Positions 28,073-36,406 of a DNA stretch of 64,000 nt are shown here, in pieces. The notes under the pieces are model-generated. The model saw only the letters and a program-made list of their open reading frames with translations. It ran no database searches and was not told the origin of the DNA. Within the stretch, counting starts at the first letter, position 1. Every line of letters begins with the position of its first letter. This stretch comes from Euryarchaeota archaeon UBA256 (lineage in GTDB: Archaea > Thermoplasmatota > Poseidoniia > Poseidoniales > Poseidoniaceae): assembly GCA_002494645.1 (NCBI GenBank), contig DACE01000033.1, positions 140,563 through 204,562 on the forward strand, read 5' to 3'. A program made the position numbers and the translations under genes.

Positions 28073-30565
28073 ATGCCAGCCCCGAAATTACCAGAAAAAC
28101 GATGGTCAATTGACCTTGAAAAATCCATACAGGAAGCGCATTATGAAAACGAGAGCGTTTACGCTCAGCGCTATGGTTTTCAACCGAACTCAGGGAAAGA
28201 AATTTTTGTGATTGACACACCACCACCCTACCCATCTGGCACATGGCACATCGGAGCAGTAGCCCAATATTCTATGATTGACGTCATCGCTCGTAGTCAA
28301 CGACTCTTAGGCAAGGAGGTGTACTTCCCTTGGGGAGTTGACCGTAACGGGATCAACATTGAATTCACCGTCGAACGAAACACTAAGCGGAAAATGAAAA
28401 CATACGATCGTGAAGAGTTCCTCGAACTCTGCAAAACCACCATTGAAGAATTTACTCAAGCCATGCGATTGACTGCAAAGCGTGTTGGCCTTTCATGTGA
28501 TTTTTCGCGTGAATACCTCACTGATGCACCAGATTACCGTAGTGTAACGCAATCAATCTTCATTGAATTGTTCAAAAAAGGCGATATTATTGAGGACCTA
28601 AGGCCGAATATCTACGACCCCGTTGAGGGTACCACCATTGCCGATGCTGAAGTTGAACGGCTTCCAAGAAAGACACGTTTGGTCGATGTCAGATGGACCT
28701 GTGAGGACGGTACTGACCTCGTCATTTCGACCACTCGCCCAGAGTTAATCTGTGCGTGTGGAGTGATTGTCGTTCACCCTGATGATGACCGATACAGTCA
28801 CCTTGTTGGTCAAAAAGTCGAACTTCCACTCCCCGTCACAGGCCGCTCAACGCATGTGGATGTGATGACACATCCATCCGTAAAATCGGAGTTCGGTACG
28901 GGAATCCTCATGGTCTGTTCTTTCGGCGACCAGAATGACGTGGCAGTATTCCGTGAACTCGGACTCACTCCCTTCCAAGCCATCGACCTCGAAGGAAGGT
29001 TAACAGAACTATCGGGACCTCTTTCGGGACTTCGTGTAATGGATGCTCGCCAACGGGCGATTGAATTGCTCGAAGAAGGCGGTCGTTTGGTTCATTCGGT
29101 TGAGCGCGACCAGGATGTCCCCGTATCGGAGCGTGGCAAAAATCCTGTGGAAATCATTCTCTTGAAGGAATGGTATGTTCGTCAGACTCACATCCAAGAT
29201 CGAATGAAAGAGCACATTGATAAGATTCAATTTCATCCAATTCGTAACCGGCAATTTTTGCTTGACTGGATGGATAACATCAGCATTGACTGGCCTATTA
29301 GCCGACGCCGTTGGTACCACACTGAAATTCCGATTTGGTACAGTGAAGACAGTGAACGAGTTGTGATTCCCCCGCCTGGAATCTATGTTCAACCTTGGAA
29401 GGAATCCCCCCCTGCTGGTAGTCGTGTTTTGAGCAGAGAAACGCGTGAGGACATGGGTTCATATGAGGAACTCAAGACTTCCCTTGGTCAATTGAAGGGT
29501 GAAGAGAAGGTCTTCGACACCTGGATGGATTCCTCAAACTCGAATCTTTTTGTGAGCGGCTATCTTAATCACCCCGATGTCTTTGACAAAGCATTCCCTA
29601 CAGCGTTGAGGCCACAGGGCAAAGAAATTGTTCGAACATGGCTCTATTACACGCTTCTCAAGTCAACGCTCCTCTTGGACCAACCTGGCTTCGACCATGT
29701 TTGGATCGACGGACTTGGAATGGACCCGTGGGGCCGTAAAATGAGCAAATCATTAGGCAATGGAATTGATGCTGATTCCGTCCTTGAATGCGGCGCAGGT
29801 GGGCGCACAGGATCGTGGAGCGTCAAAGGCCCTGATGGAACCATCAAACTCCGAGCCAACAAGATTGGAAGCGAATGCTTCAGACTCTGGAAGGCATGCG
29901 ATGCTCAAGTCGGAGATGATTTCCAAATCAATCCCGAAGAAATTGAAAAGAAATATTTTGGCGTATTGACGAAACTCTTCAATGTCGCAAGATTTGCATC
30001 CCAATTTGAAGTACCCCTCAACCTTGATGATCCACCAGCTGACCTCCTCATAGAAGACCGCTGGATTCTTGCAGAATTCCAAACGACGATGAATACTGTT
30101 GAACGAGCATGGGCATCGCTTGACATCTACACTGCTACCCAAGCCCTCAAGACATTTGGAACAGGGTTATTGCCCAGCCACTATCTTGAAATGGTCAAAT
30201 CTCGACTTTATGCAGACGATGAACAGGCAGCATGGACACTCCATCGAATCGTTCGCGATTACATGGCAGCTTTGAGCCCTGTCTGCCCCTTCTTTACGCA
30301 CCATATCAGCAGCACCGTATACGGAACATCTGCAGTTGACATTGATTCATTCCCATCCTATGCACTGCCTGAACTTCATCCAGATGGTGAGGATGCGAAG
30401 GGCTTGTGCGGTCTATCTGGCTCGCTTCAAGAATTCAACAGCCAAACATGGGCAACCAAAAAAGAACGAGGAATTTCCCTCAATCAACCGATTACTGGTA
30501 TCGAATTACCACAAGAACTCACGGCCTTCCAAAGCACGTTAACTCGAATGCATCAACTTGAGTAA
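28073..30565 (+). CDS. valS: Valyl-tRNA synthetase, archaeal type
   Basis: An 830-residue class I synthetase. The HIGH motif is HIGA (59-62) in PYPSGTWHIGAVAQYS and the second motif is KMSKS (556-560) in WGRKMSKSLGNGIDADS. ISTTRPELICACGVIVVHPDD marks the editing domain and WPISRRRWYHTEIPIWY is the archaeal ValS form of the segment after it. The C-terminal anticodon domain (from about 640) ends without a long coiled coil. Isoleucyl and leucyl enzymes were considered; the ISRRRWYHTEIP segment and short C-terminus favour valine. The ATG at 28073 is preceded by AGGTGAGG, a strong ribosome-binding site. Divergent from the RND gene, with a spacer of 167 bases. Confidence 0.92.
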   Translation: MPAPKLPEKRWSIDLEKSIQEAHYENESVYAQRYGFQPNSGKEIFVIDTPPPYPSGTWHIGAVAQYSMIDVIARSQRLLGKEVYFPWGVDRNGINIEFTVERNTKRKMKTYDREEFLELCKTTIEEFTQAMRLTAKRVGLSCDFSREYLTDAPDYRSVTQSIFIELFKKGDIIEDLRPNIYDPVEGTTIADAEVERLPRKTRLVDVRWTCEDGTDLVISTTRPELICACGVIVVHPDDDRYSHLVGQKVELPLPVTGRSTHVDVMTHPSVKSEFGTGILMVCSFGDQNDVAVFRELGLTPFQAIDLEGRLTELSGPLSGLRVMDARQRAIELLEEGGRLVHSVERDQDVPVSERGKNPVEIILLKEWYVRQTHIQDRMKEHIDKIQFHPIRNRQFLLDWMDNISIDWPISRRRWYHTEIPIWYSEDSERVVIPPPGIYVQPWKESPPAGSRVLSRETREDMGSYEELKTSLGQLKGEEKVFDTWMDSSNSNLFVSGYLNHPDVFDKAFPTALRPQGKEIVRTWLYYTLLKSTLLLDQPGFDHVWIDGLGMDPWGRKMSKSLGNGIDADSVLECGAGGRTGSWSVKGPDGTIKLRANKIGSECFRLWKACDAQVGDDFQINPEEIEKKYFGVLTKLFNVARFASQFEVPLNLDDPPADLLIEDRWILAEFQTTMNTVERAWASLDIYTATQALKTFGTGLLPSHYLEMVKSRLYADDEQAAWTLHRIVRDYMAALSPVCPFFTHHISSTVYGTSAVDIDSFPSYALPELHPDGEDAKGLCGLSGSLQEFNSQTWATKKERGISLNQPITGIELPQELTAFQSTLTRMHQLE

Positions 30566-30568
30566 TGG

Positions 30569-31702
30569 TCATTCATCCTCTGAAAACAACATGGTTTGAC
30601 GTGATGGTGGCGCTTCGAGTTGTCCTAATCTGAAACCAATTAATCGAATCGTTCCCTCGGAATCTACACTGTTTGCAAAAAGTGAACTCGCCAATCGCAT
30701 GAAGACATCAGTTTCATCCATGGCTACAGGGATACTGCGCCCCGTCGTATGGGTTTCAAACCCCGTGTAGCGTATTTTCACTTCACCCATTCGGCCTGAT
30801 ACACCCAGTTCCACAGCACGTTTCATCACCGCCTGGACCAATTGTTTGAGGTATTCAAGGACTTTTTCATGGTCGTTTTGGTCAGATTCAAACGTGTGTT
30901 CCTTACCGATGGACTTGCGACTTCGCAAAGGGCTCACGGTGCTGCTACTTTCTCCCTCAATCAAGGCCATGAACCAGTTTGCAAAGCGTTCCCCTGCCAG
31001 TCGGGACAAGGTGAGTTCCCCTAATTCATGCACTTCATCGGCAGTAGAATATCCCCACTCGACCAATTGGGTTGCACGTTTAGGTCCAATACCTGGAATT
31101 TCACGCAGATTACGACCGGTAAAAAAATCCTGAACTTCATCTGGCATGACCCGATAAATACCGTGCGGTTTTCTAATCTCGCTGCTCATCTTGGCTAAAA
31201 TTCGAGTTGGGCCAATCCCGAAAGAGGCAGAGAGATTCAATCGTTCCATGATGCTGATTTGCAGTTCTCGAGCCAATGCGAGTGCAGCATCCCAATCGCC
31301 ATCAACGCGTTCGGTTACATCGAGGTATGCTTCATCGATGCTTGCCTGTTCAAAGACATCAGCCTCCTCACGCAAGATGTCCATCACTTTACGGCTCGCC
31401 CTACTGTAGAGTCCACGCGTGCCGCGAATGTACAGGGCTGGTCCAAATGGAGCAGCCGGGCACCGACGCCATGCTTCGGAAATAGGCATAGCAGAACGAA
31501 TCCCATAAACTCGTGCAGCGTAATTACAAGTTGACACTATGCCTCGTCCCCTTCCTTGCTTTGGGTCTGAACCAATGACCAAGGGTACTTCATCGTCCAA
31601 TCCGTGATGGAGTGTTTCAACGGCTGCAAAAAATGCATCAAGGTCACAATGCAAAATGATTCGTTCAATAGAATCATGACCTGTACCACTCAACGTGTTC
31701 AC
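30569..31702 (-). CDS. dinB: Y-family DNA polymerase IV (translesion)
   Basis: A 377-residue translesion polymerase. Palm carboxylates are Asp20 (HCDLDAFFAAVE) and Asp123-Glu124 (ASIDEAYLD). YAARVYGIRSAMP and YSRASRKVMDIL are the fingers and palm signatures; LREIPGIGPKRATQL is the helix-hairpin-helix of the thumb and the little-finger domain follows. The protein ends in RQTMLFSEDE, which looks like a sliding-clamp binding motif. It starts at GTG 31702. It ends 3 bases from the valS stop, tail to tail, and is divergent from the RecA-like gene at 31804. See the repair-island finding for the neighbourhood. Confidence 0.95.
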   Translation of the reverse strand: MNTLSGTGHDSIERIILHCDLDAFFAAVETLHHGLDDEVPLVIGSDPKQGRGRGIVSTCNYAARVYGIRSAMPISEAWRRCPAAPFGPALYIRGTRGLYSRASRKVMDILREEADVFEQASIDEAYLDVTERVDGDWDAALALARELQISIMERLNLSASFGIGPTRILAKMSSEIRKPHGIYRVMPDEVQDFFTGRNLREIPGIGPKRATQLVEWGYSTADEVHELGELTLSRLAGERFANWFMALIEGESSSTVSPLRSRKSIGKEHTFESDQNDHEKVLEYLKQLVQAVMKRAVELGVSGRMGEVKIRYTGFETHTTGRSIPVAMDETDVFMRLASSLFANSVDSEGTIRLIGFRLGQLEAPPSRQTMLFSEDE

Positions 31703-31803
31703 GGCCTTAGAATATAGCCACAGGTGTTTGAACTTGATGTAAGGTTCAGTTCAAGCAAGGGGTGTTAGAAAGATACGATGACTTCCGATGAAGTCTTCTG
31801 TTG

Positions 31804-32601
31804 ATGGAGATGTTAGATGATAGAGGACAAACGTTGCTTGCTGCACAGCGAGCCTTCTCCATTGTGGAGCACACTGCGAGCATCAATCTCGCAGATATTC
31901 AGCCACAGGCTGGACAAATTTACCATGTCACAGGACCCGGCTTTGCGGGAGATCGTATGCGCCCCATCGTCGAACAATGGGTTATTCAAGCCATTGAACA
32001 CGAACAAACTGTGCACTGGATCGATGGTGCTTGCAGAATTAATCCTGCCCGATTCATTCCCCTTCTTGAACAACATAAACTCCCAATCAACGAGTCCCTC
32101 AGCCGAATCTTTCTCAGCAGAGGTTTCACCCTTCACCAATTGGACAGTCAACTCGCCCGCTTGCCTTCCGAATTAGCGATTACCAAGTCACCTATCGTAG
32201 TAGTTGATGGATTGCTCACGATGCACGAAGACGATGCCATTGGAACATTGGAATCCCGAATTTTGTTGAGACGGCACATTCATGTCCTCGAACAAATCGC
32301 CAAGCAGCGGCAAGTCGCCGTGATTCTCATCACTGGAACTTCATCAGCAAAACGTCACGGGCGTCGCCTGGATTACATACGCAGGCACGCACAAAATCAT
32401 CTTGATGGACGAATCGTTCAAAGAAACAGAACTTCGGTTCTTCGCCTCCATCACCCGCGAAGTGGCCAGTTTGGAATACTCGCAATATCAGCAGAGAATG
32501 GACAAACTCGTTTTCGAATGCGTCCATCGGTACGCACCAGTGAAATGGACATCACTTCACCGCATCTTGGAATTCCGACTGACCAAATTCAAGGAGACTG
32601 A
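31804..32601 (+). CDS. RecA/RadA-fold protein lacking the P-loop lysine
   Basis: A 265-residue protein with the order of elements of a RadA/RadB ATPase core. The Walker A position reads HVTGPGFAGDR, so the GK(S/T) end is GDR and the essential Lys is gone. TVHWIDGACRINPARF matches the strand and helix after Walker A, and SPIVVVDGLLT matches Walker B with its Asp. VAVILITG is the strand before the L2 region, with an Arg-rich C-terminal part like RadB. ATP hydrolysis is therefore doubtful; a structural role resembling ImuA or RadA paralogues is possible. It starts at ATG 31804 (TTG 31801 is possible). Its last 50 bases overlap the 3' end of the PolB paralogue on the other strand. Confidence 0.75.
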   Translation: MEMLDDRGQTLLAAQRAFSIVEHTASINLADIQPQAGQIYHVTGPGFAGDRMRPIVEQWVIQAIEHEQTVHWIDGACRINPARFIPLLEQHKLPINESLSRIFLSRGFTLHQLDSQLARLPSELAITKSPIVVVDGLLTMHEDDAIGTLESRILLRRHIHVLEQIAKQRQVAVILITGTSSAKRHGRRLDYIRRHAQNHLDGRIVQRNRTSVLRLHHPRSGQFGILAISAENGQTRFRMRPSVRTSEMDITSPHLGIPTDQIQGD

Positions 32602-35008
32602 CCTGCTGACCGGATTGCCGAATCATGGAGGAGGTCCATCCAAAAGGTGCTAGAATGGCCCAAATAGCTCGCTCCGCTATTGAACTGTAGTGATTCGGGC
32701 AAAGTTGGCATGAAGGATGGAGATGGTCGATTTCATCTGCGAGTCGCACTCGCTCCTGAAGAGGTTCTGCATTATGGCTCACCACGATATACCGAATGGT
32801 TGACCCAGGAGGAATTGTAGTTCCTTGTTCTTGTGCCCGAAGAAGAGCCGCATAGGTGAGGTTTTTGACACGATAACCGTCAAGATCTTTGCTCACACGT
32901 CGCGCGATGAGCCCCTGAATTGGTGGAATGTTTCGCTCATAAAGTTGAGATAAGTCACGACGGTAGAGGCGAAGGACATCGTGTTGGGCTGAAGGGCCTG
33001 GACGTCCATTGATGCGTGTTCCTGCCGAGAGCAAATCCAATGACCGCTGTTGGAGTGAACGAATCCACGAAGGGGTTGAATGCTGACGCAGTTCAATCCC
33101 TCTCACTTTGTACTCTGTTCCGTCAAAAGCCCAATATTTCGTCAACGAACCAGCACCGTGCATTCTACTCGGAAGAAAGGCAATGAATTCGTAAAATTGC
33201 TCATACTCGAGAGGTATTCCGATTTGGTCCGTGACACGTTGAGCAAACTCCTGTGCTGCCTTGATTTGAACATCTTTTGGGCGGTTCTTGGAATCGCTTA
33301 ACCACACACAGTCAACGATTGCATGAAGAACTTCCCAACCTTCCTCTTGAGCCATTTCAATCGTTTCCAAAAGAATGTCACGTGACCAAGCACAAATGGC
33401 TTCATGTGCCTCAATCCTTCCGAAACGAGCATTACGATATCCAGTATATCCAAAGCATGTGACAAGAAGCCATTTCAATGCATTTTGTCGCAAATCAAAG
33501 GCGTCACCTTTCGTGATACGTTGGAGTTTTAATTGACGTCGTCGTTCAATGATCGGCGCTACGACACGTCCAAGAAAGCCTTGATGACGTCCACAAGTGT
33601 GACTGTTAAGGCCGGGTACACCCAATGATTTTTCGTTGGGAAGCGGGAACATTCCATGACCGAATTCAGTCCGTAGTCGTCGATGGAGGAATTCAGTATG
33701 AGCCTTACTTGGCTCAAGTGGGACAAATGCTGCAGCATTCAGAGTTTCAGCAGGTTGACAGCACGTGCAATTGAGCGTCTCAGGAGAAATGTTTCTGGTT
33801 GCGATGATGCTTGGGAAGAGACTTGCAAAATCGAGTTCAATGACGGCAGAATGTACGCCTGCTTGACTGTCAAGGTAGAGTCCACCCCGGTCCGCATGCA
33901 ACAACTCAAGTGCTGTTTTTGTATCCTCTGGACGGTTCTTTTTCCAAGGAACCAATACTCCATCGTCCATTGCAACACGCATTTGTATGGCACTGATAAC
34001 CGAACCCGGAGAGAGTCTCGAGATGATTTGAGCAGATTGCCTTGAATGTTGAGCGAGTTCAAACAAACCAGCAAGACCACCTTCACGAACAATGAAACTG
34101 TTAGCGAAATCCAAATGAAGTCGTCCCTTTGCAAAATAAGACCCGTATTTGTGCATTGTTTGGCCGTAAGAATGAACGGTTCGTTCCTTGGTTGTACGAG
34201 AAAGCCTCTCATCGGTTCGACCCAAACGTAAGTGAACAGCATGCAAGGAAGCATGGTGTTCAAGCGAGGGAAAAAGACGCTGGTCGCCTCCTCGCGTCAC
34301 AATAATGTCTGGGTCGAAAATGTCAATCTGCTCTTGAATTGCCTCAAGAAATTCTGCCGTTGATGGAAACGATGAGCGTTGAAGTTGAACCGTATTCAGT
34401 ACGTTGATCGGGGGCGCCATACCCTGTTCTTGCAACGGTTTTATTGACAGACTGCGGATGGGATTGAATTCAGATGCAGGTCCATCACCTGATTCAAATT
34501 CAAGATTCAATTGAACCACCAAAAAAGGAGGGAAATCTCCGGTATGTTCCGTTGAATCCCTTACAGGTTGCAGGTGCCCATCCTCAAAGGTCACAGCGTG
34601 AAAGGGCACACATCTGTACTCATTGAGAAAACGCTGAGCATGGTGTGCGTCGACAGAGTAAAGCGAATACATGTGAAACGAACCGCGCGTTTCAATGTGC
34701 TCAGCGAGGCCACGTAGAAGACGAGAGCATAATACTTCAACTTCAAGGACATCGCATAAGTCACTGGTTCCAAGGGTGAGTTGAGCTCGGCGCCATATGC
34801 GTTGACCTATGTTGAAACGTTGCATGATTTCTGGTTGTTCCAGCCAATGTTCAAGGCGTTCAAGCGATGAAGGTGTGCCGTGAACGTGAAGCGTTGGCGC
34901 CCAATCAATGTGGCATGAATGGGCGTTTCCATCACGGTCTACCACCCATGCAACCATGCCGGTTGCTGCATCATTCTCATGCACATCAAGAAGCCAACCT
35001 TCAATCAT
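32552..35008 (-). CDS. polB2: B-family DNA polymerase paralogue with degenerate active site (PolB2-like)
   Basis: An 818-residue PolB homologue. Motif A is intact (ELDFASLFPSIIATRNIS, Asp near 390). Motif B is KWLLVTCFGYTGY, where active enzymes have NSxYGYxG. Motif C reads HAIVDCVWL in place of YxDTDSxxx, so the first catalytic Asp is Ile (near 563). In the exonuclease region, QLNLEFES and VTRGGDQRLF replace the DIE and NxxxFD motifs. This pattern fits the archaeal PolB2 group described as inactivated. The C-terminus contains QVSLLEFG, matching a PCNA-interacting box. The start at ATG 35008 overlaps the preceding gene by eight bases (ATGATTGA). Confidence 0.85.
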   Translation of the reverse strand: MIEGWLLDVHENDAATGMVAWVVDRDGNAHSCHIDWAPTLHVHGTPSSLERLEHWLEQPEIMQRFNIGQRIWRRAQLTLGTSDLCDVLEVEVLCSRLLRGLAEHIETRGSFHMYSLYSVDAHHAQRFLNEYRCVPFHAVTFEDGHLQPVRDSTEHTGDFPPFLVVQLNLEFESGDGPASEFNPIRSLSIKPLQEQGMAPPINVLNTVQLQRSSFPSTAEFLEAIQEQIDIFDPDIIVTRGGDQRLFPSLEHHASLHAVHLRLGRTDERLSRTTKERTVHSYGQTMHKYGSYFAKGRLHLDFANSFIVREGGLAGLFELAQHSRQSAQIISRLSPGSVISAIQMRVAMDDGVLVPWKKNRPEDTKTALELLHADRGGLYLDSQAGVHSAVIELDFASLFPSIIATRNISPETLNCTCCQPAETLNAAAFVPLEPSKAHTEFLHRRLRTEFGHGMFPLPNEKSLGVPGLNSHTCGRHQGFLGRVVAPIIERRRQLKLQRITKGDAFDLRQNALKWLLVTCFGYTGYRNARFGRIEAHEAICAWSRDILLETIEMAQEEGWEVLHAIVDCVWLSDSKNRPKDVQIKAAQEFAQRVTDQIGIPLEYEQFYEFIAFLPSRMHGAGSLTKYWAFDGTEYKVRGIELRQHSTPSWIRSLQQRSLDLLSAGTRINGRPGPSAQHDVLRLYRRDLSQLYERNIPPIQGLIARRVSKDLDGYRVKNLTYAALLRAQEQGTTIPPGSTIRYIVVSHNAEPLQERVRLADEIDHLHPSCQLCPNHYSSIAERAIWAILAPFGWTSSMIRQSGQQVSLLEFGQSEFQDAVK

Positions 35009-35285
35009 CGTTCGCCATCTCTTCCAGTGCAGCAACGCGGTTGGATAGGTCGTCGAGACGTTTCATCAGCCCGATGAGCATGCTGAGAACGACCGGTTGC
35101 CATGTATTGTGTGCAGGCAGCATTCCTCCCGCAGACCTCCGCTGACGCACGTCATTGAACAACTGATCCAAAAGAACTCGCTCATTGGGTGAAAGAGCCC
35201 GATGAAAGGGCATCAAGGCATTCAATTCAGCATCTGCTCTCGTTCGCCATGGTGGCACACTTCGACCCATACGCCCGTTGTTCAA
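35001..35285 (-). CDS. Small protein with C-terminal coiled coil, coupled to polB2
   Basis: A 94-residue protein that I do not recognise. Residues 1-55 are basic and polar, with LSPNERVLLDQLFNDVRQRR helical. Residues 65-92 (VLSMLIGLMKRLDDLSNRV and onward) have heptad spacing typical of a short coiled coil and an acidic end. The start is ATG 35285. Its TGA overlaps the polB2 ATG within ATGATTGA, so polB2 is probably translated by re-initiation from it. Tight coupling suggests a partner subunit of the PolB2 protein, but that is inference from position. Confidence 0.7.
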   Translation of the reverse strand: MNNGRMGRSVPPWRTRADAELNALMPFHRALSPNERVLLDQLFNDVRQRRSAGGMLPAHNTWQPVVLSMLIGLMKRLDDLSNRVAALEEMANDD

Positions 35286-35334
35286 CGGGAGGAAGAGATG
35301 CTTTCTCTTGACCCGTTTTGTGAAACTGAAAGTG

Positions 35335-36318
35335 TCACAAATACTGCTTATTCACGATGAAATCACACGCTTCTTCCTTGAGAATTGCGTCAACATTTTT
35401 TGCAATATCAAGACCAACTCGTGCTTGAGCTTCAACAGTTGATGCTCCGATATGTGGGGTGCCGTGAAAATGCTCCATTTGAAGAAGTGGATGGGACGGG
35501 TCAACGGGTTCATGTTCAAACACATCAAGAGCCGCTGAGGTGAGGGTGCCAGATTCGAGTGCACCGAGGACCGCATCTTCGTCAACGATTCCTCCACGTG
35601 CACAATTGATGATGTGATTGCCGCACTGAGCGCCATCAAGGCCAATCTGGGGCATGGACTGGATTCGTTCTGAATTCACAAGATGACGCGTTTCTTCTGT
35701 GAGATTGCAGTGGATGGAAATGTGAGTGCAATTTGAAAAAAGGGCGTCAATGGATTTGTGTAAGCGTGTACCTTGAGATTTGGCGATTTTAGGAGGCAAA
35801 TAAGGGTCGTAAGCATGGACTTCCATGCCGATGGATTGAGCGATTTTTCCGACGGATTGGGCGATCCGTCCAAATCCAATGAGTCCCAAGGCTTTCCCTG
35901 CAAGTTCTGAACCTTTCATCTCTTTTTTTGCCCATCGACCATCTCGCAGTGAACGGTCTGCCCGGGGAAGATGGCGAATGGATGCCAAGAGATGTCCCAG
36001 CGTTAATTCGACTACAGATTGTGTGCTCGCCCTCGGTGCATTGACCACCGGTATACCTTGAGCGCCTGCTGCTTCCAAATCGATGTTATCTACACCGACG
36101 CCTGCACGACCGATAACCTGAAGTTGAACGCCAGGTGTATTGAGTACCTCTCGCGTTAACTTCGTCGCACTGCGTACGATAATAGCATCAAAATTGTGAA
36201 GACCATCGTGCAATAATTGGTCGGGGGTAATCGGGGCATTGATGACTTCATGGCCAGCCTTTGTAAGCCAGAGTACGGCCTTTTTATCCATACCGTCCGT
36301 AACTGCAATCCTCGCCAT
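35335..36318 (-). CDS. serA: D-3-phosphoglycerate dehydrogenase, short form
   Basis: A 327-residue D-2-hydroxyacid dehydrogenase. The NAD-binding fingerprint is GLIGFGRIAQSVG (146-158), and VIGRAGVGVDNIDLEAA lies at 69-84. The catalytic triad is Arg241 (NCARGGIVDE), Glu270 (FEHEPVD) and His289 (PHIGAST). It catalyses the first step of serine synthesis from 3-phosphoglycerate, feeding glyA. It lacks the regulatory ACT/ASB domains of longer SerA forms, so serine feedback through that domain is not expected. A short insertion (about 223-238) lies before the catalytic Arg. Related dehydrogenases (glyoxylate, lactate) cannot be fully excluded, but the VGVDNIDLEAA segment favours SerA. Confidence 0.88.
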   Translation of the reverse strand: MARIAVTDGMDKKAVLWLTKAGHEVINAPITPDQLLHDGLHNFDAIIVRSATKLTREVLNTPGVQLQVIGRAGVGVDNIDLEAAGAQGIPVVNAPRASTQSVVELTLGHLLASIRHLPRADRSLRDGRWAKKEMKGSELAGKALGLIGFGRIAQSVGKIAQSIGMEVHAYDPYLPPKIAKSQGTRLHKSIDALFSNCTHISIHCNLTEETRHLVNSERIQSMPQIGLDGAQCGNHIINCARGGIVDEDAVLGALESGTLTSAALDVFEHEPVDPSHPLLQMEHFHGTPHIGASTVEAQARVGLDIAKNVDAILKEEACDFIVNKQYL

Positions 36319-36406
36319 GGAACCCTTGTGTCAGGGAGGGTGTTAGAACATTGGGATATGGTCAAGTCGAACCGTGCTTTTCAACAACCCCAACCGTTTG
36401 GGTGAC

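Noticed and set aside
28073..30565. Isoleucyl- or leucyl-tRNA synthetase
   Set aside because: Size of 830 residues, the ISRRRWYHTEIP segment and a short C-terminus fit archaeal valine enzymes better.
32402..32653. Small plus-strand open frame near the ends of the RecA-like and polB2 genes
   Set aside because: Lies wholly over two better-supported genes and has no domain signal.
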